The position numbers and the translations under genes were made by a program. Positions 1 to 8,095 of a DNA stretch of 14,608 nucleotides are shown piece by piece. Position 1 is the first letter of the stretch, and each line of letters starts with the position of its first letter. The DNA comes from an uncultured Mycoplasma sp. (lineage in GTDB: Bacteria > Bacillota_I > Bacilli_A > Mycoplasmatales > Mycoplasmoidaceae): assembly GCA_947174035.1 (NCBI GenBank), contig CAMWHH010000006.1, positions 1 through 14,608 of the forward strand. The letters run 5' to 3'. The notes beneath the pieces are model-generated. The model ran no database searches and was not told the origin of the DNA. It saw only the letters and a list, made by a program, of their open reading frames with translations.

Positions 1-34
1 ATAAAATCAATTCTATTTTTTTAGTAAAAAATTT

Positions 35-71
35 ATTATAAAAACTTTTTAATTTACTACTTTGTAAATTA
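35..71 (-). terminator. Weak possible terminator after the HMA gene
   Basis: Just past the HMA stop codon there is a 7-bp inverted repeat, AATTTAC at 51-57 and GTAAATT at 64-70, with a 6-base loop. On the minus strand it is followed by A5, G and U5 rather than an immediate U-run. The stem has one G-C pair, so this is weak and may be chance in such AT-rich DNA. Confidence 0.25.
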
Positions 72-290
72 CTAAACTTCTTCGTATTCAAATTTTTTCT
101 CAGCTAAAAGATTTAATATTTCTTCCTTACTAATTTTTGATGAATCAAAATTTATCTTTAATTTTTTTGAATTTAAAATAATAGAAAAATTTAAAAAATT
201 ATTTTTTTGAAATTTTTTAAATGTTTTTTCAATTGCTGTTGCACAAGAAGCACATTCTAAGTTATTAATAATTAAATTTAATTGTTCCAT
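72..290 (-). CDS. Stand-alone heavy-metal-associated (HMA) domain protein, putative copper chaperone or ATPase fragment
   Basis: This 72-residue protein consists of a single HMA-like ferredoxin fold. The metal-binding CASC motif is at residues 13-16 after a short first beta strand, and the C-terminus is lysine/glutamate rich. Proteins of this family bind Cu(I) or another soft metal through the two cysteines and pass it to a P-type ATPase. Some are separately encoded and some are N-terminal domains of the pump itself. The length matches free copper chaperones of the CopZ type. The glycine-methionine that usually precedes the first cysteine is replaced by leucine-glutamate, so the metal is uncertain. 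An AAAGGA ribosome-binding site lies about 6 bases before the ATG at 290, and the gene ends with TAG. No metal-transport gene is visible in the window; one could lie just beyond the left edge, downstream on the same strand. Fold and motif are fairly sure; substrate and partner are inference. Confidence 0.8.
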   Translation of the reverse strand: MEQLNLIINNLECASCATAIEKTFKKFQKNNFLNFSIILNSKKLKINFDSSKISKEEILNLLAEKKFEYEEV

Positions 291-327
291 TGTTTTCCTT
301 TTTTGGTTTTTATAATAAATAATATTA

Positions 328-362
328 AAACAAAAAAAGTAGATTTAAATAATCTACTTTGT
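328..362 (-). terminator. Intrinsic terminator of the opp operon
   Basis: An inverted repeat with arms at about 334-345 and 351-360 (core GTAGATT / AATCTAC) and a loop of about 5 bases. On the minus strand the stem runs straight into a U-rich tail (plus-strand A-run at 327-338). It lies 3 bases past the TAA of the last operon gene. The flanking A and T tracts extend the stem, so weak activity in the other direction is possible. It separates the HMA gene from the opp operon. Confidence 0.8.
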
Positions 363-364
363 TT

Positions 365-922
365 TTATCTTACTGTAAGAGAAATAATTATTGAAATTAT
401 GAACAAAACAGTATAACTTGTTAATGAAATATAAAATATTTTTGTAGTTGATTTTTTCTTGGTTGCTGAGTATTCTTGATAATCATTAAAAGTTTTAATA
501 TCATTCCAAGGAGTTTTTAATACTCAGTTTTTCTTTTCTCTAAAATCACGGTATGTAACAATATCCAACATTTGCCTTGCAGCAAATTTTGATTTTAATC
601 CGAACTGTTGTCTTCAAACAAGTCAGAATAAATTTAAAAAAAATCCAATTGCAAAAGCTACTAATAAACAATCTGATCATGGCATCATAGACTGATTTTC
701 ATTATTTACAAAAAAACAAAACAAAAACACTAAAATAGTTACAAAAATTATAAATCCTAGAGATAAATATCCTTTAGGTTGTTTTGCTTTTTTATCTTTT
801 TCTATCTTTTCAGCTTGTGCAATAATTTCAGAAGAATAAGTGTTTAAAGAACTTTTGCTATTATCCTTATTGTATTTAACATATCCTTCATTTATACTTT
901 TTGTTTTTTTAGAATTATTCAT
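365..922 (-). CDS. Small three-helix membrane protein (DUF3899-like), last gene of the opp operon
   Basis: A 185-residue protein, complete only when TGA is read as Trp (several Trp codons are TGA). Residues 1-50 are a charged Lys/Glu/Ser-rich cytoplasmic tail. Hydrophobic helices lie at about 52-73, 84-104 and 160-182. Between helices 2 and 3 is a conserved-looking basic loop of about 55 residues with FGLKSKFAAR and TYRDFREKK. The second helix starting with WSD and the FGL segment after it recall DUF3899 membrane proteins of Firmicutes and Mollicutes; this match is from memory and moderate. No catalytic residues are evident and no function is known. The ATG at 920-922 overlaps the 3' end of oppF by 8 bases, so translation is probably coupled. 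An accessory or assembly role for the peptide transporter is possible, but only position supports it. Confidence 0.75.
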
Positions 923-3719
923 CTTTATATTTTATATCTTTTCATTTAGATATTTGACTTTCAGTTCCAAACACTTGGTGATCTTGATCATTATTAATTT
1001 TAATAAATTTAGGTTTGTTGAAAGCATCCCATTCTTTATCATAAGTAAAATTTTCATTAAAAGCCGCTAAATCAACATGGACTCTTGAAAGTTTAGGAGT
1101 GGCTTTCATTAGTGATTTTGTATATGGGTGAACTGGATTTTCAAAAATCTTTTTAACATTACCTTTTTCCAAAATTCTACCACGGTGCATAATAATAACA
1201 TTATTACATGCATAATTAACCATTGATAAATCGTGTGCAATAAATAAAATAGTAACATTTTGTTTTTTACACAAGTCTTGTAAAATGTTAATAATTTGTG
1301 CTTGAATAGAAACATCTAATGCACTAATAGGTTCATCAGCAATAATTATTTTTGGTTTATTAATTAATGCTCTAGCAATAACAATTCTTTGTCTTTGTCC
1401 ACCAGAAAATTCATGAGGATAACGATAAGCATGTTCTCTTTTTAAACCAACACTATCAAGTGCTTTATAAACACAATCTCTTTTAATGATTTTTTTCAAG
1501 TTAAAGTAAAAAATTCAATTGAATCATGATCTTCATTCACAAATTTTAGTATTTACTTTTACTTCATTAATAACATTGTTATATTCAAATTCAATTGCAC
1601 TCAATGACTTTCATCTTAACTTAACTTCTTTTTTAAGGTATTTTAAATCATTTGATTTAACTGAACTAAATCATTCTCCAAAATTATTCAAAGTCTTTTT
1701 AAAATCAAAAGGTTTCTTTTCTTTTTCACCTTCAATTGTTTTTTCATTTTTTAAATTATTAGAATCATTTAAATTCAATAGGTCATCTTCAGAAGATTTT
1801 TTATCTTTTTTAATATAAGAAATACATTTTTTAACCAAGTTTTCAAATTCTTTTCTTGCTTGTTTATATTCTTTTTCAACTGCATCATAATCAATATTAG
1901 TTGCAGCTAGAAACTCTCTTTGTTTATTTGTATCTTCGCCTTTAACAATATTAACAATATGGTTGTTTCTTTCAACTTTTGCTGCTAAAAAAGCATTTTT
2001 ACTTTCATTAAATTTTTCTTCATTTAATTTATATTCTTCAGTTTCTTTATAATTAGCAATCAATAAACTTAATTGGCTAGTTTTTTGTTTAATTAAATCA
2101 GATAATGAATTTCTTTTTTCTAAATAAGAATTTTTGTTAAGTTCATTATTTTCTTCTGCTGTATTTCTTAATGATAATAAGTCATTGTGAAGTGAAAATT
2201 GAAAATTAAAATAATCATCAAATTTTTCAGATTTATATAAAGTGAAATTATCAGTAGAATCTAAGATTGATTTAAATTGTTGTCAAATAAAATCATGAAC
2301 ATTTCACTTTGCATTTTTTTCAGAAGTATAAAACAACTGAGCAAAACCTCTAGCAGCAATTAAATTTTTAATAATTGCATTTTTTTGTTCAATATCAACA
2401 TTTTCAAATTCAATGCTATATTTAACTGCAAAATCTGATAATGATTTAAAATATTTTTCTAATAATTCTTCAACTTTTAATTTAGTTTCACTAATTATAT
2501 CTTCACTTAAATATTTACATTTTTTTAATTTTTTTACAAAGTAAAATTCAGTATGTAAATTCTTTAAACTAATAAAGTTTACTGTATAGTCTAAATCATC
2601 TTTAGAAAATTCAATATTTTGACTAATCGATTTAATTTTTCCTTTTACTGTTGCTTCTCAACTTTTAACATATTGGAAATTTTGTTTGTATGTTTCTTTA
2701 AAGTTATTATCTAAATTTTTGATTTCAGCAATTAAATCTTTTTTTTCTTTTTGAATTTTATCTCCCTTAGTAGAAAGACTAAAAATTCTTTTACTATCTT
2801 TGTATTTTTCTAATAGATCTTCATAGTTTTTATATGCTAAATCATAATCTTGATTTTTTCACTTCTTTGTAAGTTCTTCTAAAATGTCTTGATATTTTTT
2901 GCTAAAAGCATAAATGTCACTTGTAGTTTCATTAATTTTTTCAACAAAAATATCCATTCCTAAAATAATTTTTTCTCTTGCTTGTTTAAAATTTAACTCT
3001 TTGAATTTTTCATCACTTTCTATTTTTCTAAAATAGTCAATTGATTCTTGAATTTTATTTTTTAAACAAGTAACATAATTAATTTTAAAATCTTGTAAAA
3101 TTTTGTTTTTTCTTCTAATAAATTCAGAGAATAAATATTTACTAACACTATTTAATTCCCTTCATTTATTAAAAGCATCAATTCACAAACTTTTATTAAT
3201 TGCTAATGGTTCAGAAATTAATTGCAAGATGTTTTTTGTAGGGTTCAAAGAAGCCATTGGATCTTGGAAAATCATTTGAACATTTTTATGCAATCATTTC
3301 TTTGCACTTCTAGTTAATCTTTTGTTAGAAATTAAATTATTTTGAATTTCAATTTTTCCACCTGTTGGTTGGTAAAGTTTAATAATACATTTACCAGTAG
3401 TAGATTTCCCACTACCTGATTCTCCAATAATTCCAAAAAAATCTCCTTCTTTAACAGAAAAACTTATATTATCTAAAGCTTTAAAGTATAAACCTCTTAC
3501 TTTAAATAACATATCCAAATTTTCAACTTCTAACAAAGGACGTTTGGTAGAAATATTTTTTTCAGTTTTAACTAAATTATCATCTTTTGAAATAGGAACT
3601 GGTTTTGAAATAACTGATTTATTTGCATTAGAATTAGAAAGTTTTTTAGTAGCTGGTTTTTTTACTACTATATTTTTTTTACTATTTTCTTTGTTTGTCT
3701 CTTTTTTTAAATTGCTCAT
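915..3719 (-). CDS. oppF: Oligopeptide ABC transporter ATP-binding protein OppF with very large internal insertion
   Basis: A 934-residue ATPase of the peptide importer; it hydrolyses ATP at the cytoplasmic face of OppBC together with OppD. After a basic N-terminal tail (1-60) come Walker A GESGSGKST (99-107), the Q-loop in IFQDPMASLNP (Q152), the ABC signature FSGGQ (771-775), Walker B IIIADEP (791-797) and the switch histidine in FIAHD (H829). The oligopeptide-transporter C-terminal segment (NPVHPYTKS) follows. Bacterial OppF is usually about 310-350 residues. Here about 570 residues, roughly 165-735, separate the Q-loop from the signature. The inserted part is Lys/Glu/Asn rich, heptad-like and scattered with TGA Trp codons. 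I checked the reading frame through it and found no TAA or TAG. Long OppF proteins with extra sequence are known in mycoplasmas (M. genitalium OppF is about 850 residues). An AAGGA ribosome-binding site precedes the ATG; oppD ends 20 bases upstream. Confidence 0.95.
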
Positions 3720-3739
3720 TTTTTATTCCTTTTTGTTCT

Positions 3740-5098
3740 TTATTTTTCTAATTCCTTTTTGTTCTTTTTTTGTTTTACATAAATTTCAAAAGATTTTTTA
3801 GATTTACTTATTTTTTCTTTTACTTCATCAGGAAGTTCAATCTTGGGTGCTTTTGGATGAAGTAATCAAGTTGCTGCTTTATGTGTATCACTAACTTCAA
3901 ATAGAGGAGGTTGTTTTTCAAAGTCTAAAGCAATTGCATACTTGTTTCTTGGGGCAAATGCATCTCCTTTTGGAGGAGTAATTAAATTTGGTGGAGTTCC
4001 AGCAATTGGTTCTAATTTTTGGTTATCAACATTACTATCTGGTATTGAAGCAAGTAATGCTCATGTATATGGATGTAAAGGATTAATAAAAATTTCTTCT
4101 GTTAACCCTTGTTCCACAATTTTTCCAGCATACATTACATAGATGTAATCACAGAAATTAGCTACTAATGCAATGTTATGTGAAATAAAGATTACTGTAA
4201 TTCCATAGACTTCTCTTAATTGTTTAATCAAACTTAAAACTTTTGCTTGAACAGTAACATCAAGTGCAGTTGTTGGTTCATCAGCGATTATAATGTCTGG
4301 TTTTGTAGCAACAGCAATAGCAATTACAATTCTTTGTCTCATCCCTCCTGAAAATTCATGAGGATAAGATTTTAATCTTGATTCAACATTTTCAATTCCA
4401 ATAAACTTTAAAATTTCAACTACTTTGTTTTTAGCATTTACTTTTTTAGTATTGTTTTTGTATTCTTCTTTTGCCTTAGCAATTAGTTCATCATGTTTTT
4501 TAGTTAAATTATTAATTGTTTCAAGGTGCTTTGTTTCTGCATTCAATAATAATTCATCATGTTTTTCTTGAGTAATTTTAGAACTTTCTAAATCTTTTTT
4601 TAGATTATTCTTAAAATTTTCAAATAATCATTTTTCTTGATCAATTTCATTTCTTTTGTTATTTTTTATTTGGTTATAACGACTTTTTTCAGAAACATAA
4701 ATAGCCTCTAAAACTTGTTTACCAATTGTTTTAGTTGGATTTAATGACATTAAAGGGTCTTGTGGAATATATGCAACATAAGTCCCTCTAATGCTAGGTC
4801 ATGTTTTTCTTTTTACTTTTAAAATATCAATTCCAGCTAAATTTAAATTTTCTGCTTCTGTTGATGCACCATCATTAAAACCAATCAAAGATTTTACACA
4901 AACTGATTTACCACTACCAGATTCACCAACTATTCCTATAATTTGTCCTTTATATACAGAGATGTCTACACCTCTAACTGCTTGCAACAAACCATCTTTA
5001 ACTTTAAAATTAACTTTCAAATCCTTAATTTTTATGATTTGATCTTTTGCTAATTTTTTGTCTTCATCATGAATGAAATGTTTAAATCTTAAAGACAT
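3740..5098 (-). CDS. oppD: Oligopeptide ABC transporter ATP-binding protein OppD
   Basis: A 452-residue ATPase and partner of OppF. Walker A GESGSGKS is at 58-65, the Q-loop PQDPLMSLNP has Q113, the signature FSGGM is at 249-253, Walker B IIIADEP at 269-275, and the switch histidine in ISHN is H307. The typical C-terminal oligopeptide-binding segment follows, with NPLHPYT and a proline-rich tail (GTPPNLITPPKGDAFAPRN). The family is usually 320-360 residues long. The excess is a lysine/glutamate-rich, coiled-coil-like insertion of about 95 residues (roughly 128-225) at the same place as the larger insertion in OppF, plus a basic tail. All lysine and aspartate residues needed for ATP hydrolysis appear present. 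The ATG at 5096-5098 follows the oppC stop by one base. A GGAAG ribosome-binding site lies inside the oppC end, indicating translational coupling. Confidence 0.95.
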
Positions 5099-5099
5099 A

Positions 5100-6278
5100 T
5101 TATCTTCCTATCACCCGTGGGTCAATTGCATCATTTAAAGCATTGGCAATGATTTGTGCAGAAATTGTAAATAAAGCAAACACAAAAATTGGTGAAACCA
5201 TTTCTGGAATGTTTGAAATAGTTTGAGCATTAGTTAACATAACTCCAAGACCAATATTTGAAGGTGGTTTTAATCCTAAGAAAGAAAGTGTAGCCTCATA
5301 GAAAATTACAGTTGGAATTAGGTTCACAAAAATAACTGATATTCTTCCAGCAATAACTGGAATCATGTGTAAGAAAATAACTCTAGCTTGACTACCACCT
5401 AAAGTTCTAGTTGCTTGAACATATTCAACATCTTTTGTTTTCATAATGTATGTTCTAGTAGCAATAGCTGGTGAGAATCATAAAATAAATAATAAAGATA
5501 ACCCTACAGTAACACTATCTAATGTTACTGTTGTTTCATCACTTCCACCTTTAAGTACAACTCCTAAAATTAGTAATCAAACAATTGATGGCACTCCACT
5601 AATTATTTCCACAAAACGCATCATTATAGTATCTGGTGCTTTACCTGCAAAAGCTCCAGCAATTGAACCGTAAACAACACCAATAATTACTGATAAAATT
5701 GAAACTCAAAAAGCTAACAACAATGACATCCCAACAGAAGTTCAAAGTTTGTTTCAAATATCAACACCACTTCCATCAGTTCCTAAAATTGGATAAACAT
5801 TTTTAAGTTCTTCTAACTCGTATGGAGAATAAGTTGCTGTTCACAGACCTGTTAAAGGATCTAATTCGCTACTTTTCAATATTCCTGCATTAGCATATTC
5901 ATCTACCGTTCCTCTACTTAGAAGGTGTTTAGTAACAGTAGGTAATTCACCATGTAAACGTGGTGGTAAATCCTTAATTCATTGATTAGATTTAATTCCT
6001 GCAATATAACCAGTTGCAGTATATCCTAAAGAATCTGAAATTATAGGTGCAAAAATTGCTAAAAGAATAATTAAAACAAAAAATATTAAAAAAACTAAAG
6101 CTCAACGATTGGCAGCAAATCTTTTAATAATATCTAATAAATATTTACTAGGTTTACCAACTACTTGGTCAGTTCTGTTTAATTTATAAATATCAACTCT
6201 TTCAAAATCTTTTTCAGTAACTTCGAAATCAAGTTTTGGCATATTCAAAATTTTAATATTTTTATTATTTGAACTCAT
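5100..6278 (-). CDS. oppC: Oligopeptide ABC transporter permease OppC
   Basis: A 392-residue inner permease subunit of the peptide importer. The N-terminal cytoplasmic tail (about 1-55) leads into a first membrane helix at about 58-80. A large extracellular loop of about 100 residues follows. The remaining helices carry the binding-protein-dependent-transport permease signature, including the cytoplasmic coupling-helix motif at about 5370-5435 (VEYVQATRTLGGSQARVIF). The C-terminus NALNDAIDPRVIGR is typical of the OppC/DppC family. It is longer than the usual 300 residues because of the N-tail and the first extracellular loop, as is common in mycoplasmas. A strong AGGAGG site lies 7 bases before the ATG at 6276-6278, inside the end of oppB; only one base separates the two genes. 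Trp is encoded mostly by TGA. It pairs with OppB to form the channel and with OppD/OppF for energy. Confidence 0.95.
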
Positions 6279-6279
6279 A

Positions 6280-7524
6280 CTAAACTCCTCCTGTTACTAT
6301 TTCTGGTTTAATTTTTAAAATATTTTTTCCAATTATTAAATATTTAACTTCAAGACCAATGTTATAAGAATTTCTAAGTTGATCATTTAAAGTAACTGTT
6401 TTCTTTTTGTAATCAATTACATTAAGTTCTTTTAAACTAAAAAATAAACTATCAGAATTGTTTACTCATAAATGAGCATCATTTTTTAAAAGTGCTCTTT
6501 TTCATCTATTTCTTCAAGCTAATCTAAATACACTTGATTTAGCTAAGTTATATATTGAAGTTTGTGAAGATTCAGCAATCTTAATTCTTGGATCAATAAA
6601 TGTAAATGAAATATCTAAAGCTAAAACAATCAAGTTATATAAAAGTGATAAAAAGAAAGTTTGAAACATAACAATATAAAATTGGTTAGAAAGAATTGCT
6701 CAATAAAGCATATTTCCCATACCTTGAATACCGAAAATAGTTTCAATTGCAATTGATCCAGTTATGATTGACAAGAAACTAGGACCCAAAATTGATAATG
6801 CTGGAATCAAAGAATTTCTAATTCCATGTCTAATAATAATTTGATATCTTTTTAATCCCTTAGACATTGCAGTTTTTATGTAATCTTGACTTAGTACTTC
6901 AACAAGTTCATTTCTTACATAATATGTTAATGTAGAAGCTAGTCCAAATGTTAATGCCAAAATAGGCATAATTGATGAAGTAATTAATTCTTGAACATTA
7001 AAATTATTATTATCAAAATTTATAAATACTTGGGGTAAATTTAAAACCCCTGCAAGTTTCAGTAATAAAATACCAATAATAAAACTTGGAACACTTATAA
7101 GAATTACTGAAAAAACATTGATGAGTGTATCCTGCCACTTACCCCGATATACTGCTGAAATTATTCCAAAAGTAAAACCAATTATAATAGCAACAATATA
7201 TGAGATTATTCCTATATATAGTGTATTTGGTGCATACTGAAAAAATTTAGTTAATAACGGTGTACCTTGTTGTTGAAAAACCTCACCAAAAAGTTGACCA
7301 TTTACAGGATCAAAAAAAGTTTTTCAGTAATTAAAATACCTAACAATAATAGGATCTAGAAAACCCATTGCAGCTAACTTTGATTCATAGACTTCTGTAG
7401 ATTCATTTTTTGCTTTTGCAATTGGATAAACTTTTAAACAAGCCATCAGCAAAAAAACTAAACTCATAACTATAAACAAAGCAAGAATTGCAAAAAGTAA
7501 TCTTTTTACTACATACTTAAACAT
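6280..7524 (-). CDS. oppB: Oligopeptide ABC transporter permease OppB with C-terminal extension
   Basis: A 414-residue permease subunit and first gene of the operon. It begins with the OppB/DppB-type helix (YVVKRLLFAILALFIVM), then an extracellular loop rich in Gln and Phe, then the transport core with the coupling-helix motif at residues 214-241 (DYIKTAMSKGL followed by IIIRHGIRNSLIP) and IETIFGIQGMGNMLY. Normal OppB ends shortly after the last helix at a segment like FIDPRI, here about residues 309-314. This protein continues for about 96 more residues of charged, probably cytoplasmic sequence, ending in EIVTGGV and TAG at 6280-6282. The start is supported by an AAGGAA ribosome-binding site 6-8 bases before the ATG at 7524. 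No gene for the peptide-binding lipoprotein OppA lies next to it, so that subunit must be encoded elsewhere or be absent. Confidence 0.95.
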
Positions 7525-7553
7525 TTTATTTCCTTTGTTTTTTATAATTTATT

Positions 7554-7559
7554 ATTATA
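7554..7559 (-). promoter_or_regulatory. Possible -10 box upstream of oppB
   Basis: A perfect TATAAT on the minus strand, about 30 bases before the oppB ATG and downstream of the leader terminator. No convincing -35 hexamer lies 16-18 bases upstream, and TATAAT-like words are frequent in this AT-rich spacer. If real, it would give opp transcription that bypasses the leader. Confidence 0.3.
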
Positions 7560-7652
7560 TTTTTATTTATAGTAAATTAATTAATAAATCTAATTTTTAA
7601 AATTTATAATTTAAAGTTTTACAAAAGGCAGATTTATAAAATTAATAGCATT

Positions 7653-7683
7653 AAAAAAGAGAGCATGTGGTTTTCATACTCCC
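7653..7683 (-). terminator. Intrinsic terminator in the leader of the opp operon (possible attenuator)
   Basis: On the minus strand a 9-bp stem GGGAGTATG / CATGCTCTC (plus-strand arms 7675-7683 and 7659-7667) has two G-U wobbles and the 7-base loop AAAACCA. It is followed at once by U6 (plus-strand A6 at 7653-7658). It is one of the most GC-rich hairpins in the window. It lies about 130 bases before the oppB start and downstream of the 49-codon ORF. It either ends a separate short transcript or acts as an attenuator of opp. Confidence 0.75.
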
Positions 7684-7791
7684 TTTATACACAAACAATA
7701 CTTAAAATAATTCTATCTATATTTATTTATATTTATCTATATATACCAGTTCAGTTCAAATACTATATTTTATAAATGAACTTAGGAAGTA

Positions 7792-7941
7792 TTAATTAAA
7801 AATCCTCTTTAATGAAATAATCTTATTGGGTGTGTTTGAAACACGTTTTCTTGTCTGATATCTTTTTGATTGAATACAAAAAAATAAACATTGAATGTTT
7901 ACTGATGTTCTAATGATAGTTTGTAATTCTTTTGTATTCAT
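7792..7941 (-). CDS. Possible small basic protein or leader peptide, 49 residues
   Basis: The ORF starts at the ATG at 7939-7941, reads 49 codons without TAA or TAG, and ends with TAA at 7792-7794. An AAGG sequence lies 9 bases before the ATG. It begins MNTKELQTIIRTSV, has a short hydrophobic stretch with two cysteines (CLFFC), and a strongly basic second half (SKRYQTRKRV, LKRIF). It contains no Trp, so genetic code does not affect it. It uses some codons that look rarer in this window (CCC, CAG, CGT, AGG), which weakens the case for a conserved gene. I recognise no family. It lies between a possible promoter and a terminator ahead of oppB, which would suit a leader peptide. It may also be a chance ORF within a structured RNA. 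Confidence 0.35.
   Translation of the reverse strand: MNTKELQTIIRTSVNIQCLFFCIQSKRYQTRKRVSNTPNKIISLKRIFN
7832..7844. repeat. 13-base palindrome GTGTTTGAAACAC
   Basis: A perfect 6-1-6 palindrome inside the 49-codon ORF, in the most GC-rich part of the spacer. It could be a small RNA hairpin or a transcription-factor site; the sequence alone does not decide between them. Confidence 0.4.
7871..7940. repeat. Inverted repeats around the start of the small leader ORF
   Basis: TGAATACAAAA at 7871-7881 and TTTTGTATTCA at 7930-7940 are perfect 11-base inverted repeats 48 bases apart. The outer arm includes two bases of the 49-codon ORF's start codon. Nested inside is a perfect 17-base palindrome at 7885-7901 (TAAACATT-G-AATGTTTA). 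As RNA these could form a stem with an inner hairpin; as DNA the inner palindrome could be an operator. Confidence 0.6.
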
Positions 7942-7961
7942 ATAAATCTACCTTATTTATC

Positions 7962-7970
7962 TTTATACCA
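7962..7970 (-). promoter_or_regulatory. Possible extended -10 promoter for the leader unit
   Basis: On the minus strand the sequence reads TGG-TATAAA, an extended -10 box. The -35 region is poor (a TTTAAA-like word 15 bases upstream). Transcription would start near 7955, giving a leader of only about 14 bases before the ATG at 7941. Confidence 0.4.
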
Positions 7971-8095
7971 CAATTACCACTTTTTAAACTATTAAATACA
8001 AAAAAATACTAAATAACAAAATAAATAATCTTAAATAAAATACATATTTATTTAATTTAGATTTTAAAATTTAATAGAAAAATATTTATGGATTT

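Larger units (their letters stand above)
7653..7957 (-). ncRNA. Candidate structured leader or small RNA upstream of oppB
   Basis: A segment of about 300 bases that looks like a transcription unit. An extended -10 box sits at 7962-7970 and an intrinsic terminator at 7653-7683. Between them are a long 11-bp inverted repeat (7930-7940 with 7871-7881), a 17-base perfect palindrome (7885-7901), a 13-base palindrome (7832-7844) and a hairpin (7777-7782 with 7753-7758). A 49-codon ORF overlaps the first half. The density of inverted repeats suggests structured RNA or protein-binding DNA. I do not recognise a known riboswitch, tmRNA, RNase P or SRP RNA core. The existence and boundaries of the transcript are inference. 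Confidence 0.4.
7525..8095. other. Divergent intergenic region between oppB and the plus-strand gene
   Basis: 571 bases without a confidently assigned gene. It holds, from the oppB side: a possible -10 box, the leader terminator, a low-complexity TATTTA-type run (about 7715-7745), the tandem agttcagttc near 7749-7757, the 49-codon ORF with its inverted repeats, and an extended -10 box. The last 120 bases before 8096 are almost pure A/T with no clear promoter for the plus-strand gene. Confidence 0.7.

Noticed and set aside
3544..3801. Plus-strand ORF over the oppF/oppD junction
   Set aside because: Antisense to confident coding sequence, a low-complexity Phe/Leu product, and no ribosome-binding site.
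4791..5042. Plus-strand ORF of 83 codons
   Set aside because: Exact antisense of the OppD Walker A region; a shadow of the conserved gene.
5446..5673. Plus-strand ORF of 75 codons
   Set aside because: Antisense of OppC; no start signal and no family resemblance.
7653..7957. tmRNA, RNase P RNA or SRP RNA in the opp leader
   Set aside because: No tRNA-like end, no GGUUCGA segment and no conserved core of those RNAs; too AT-rich for these cores.
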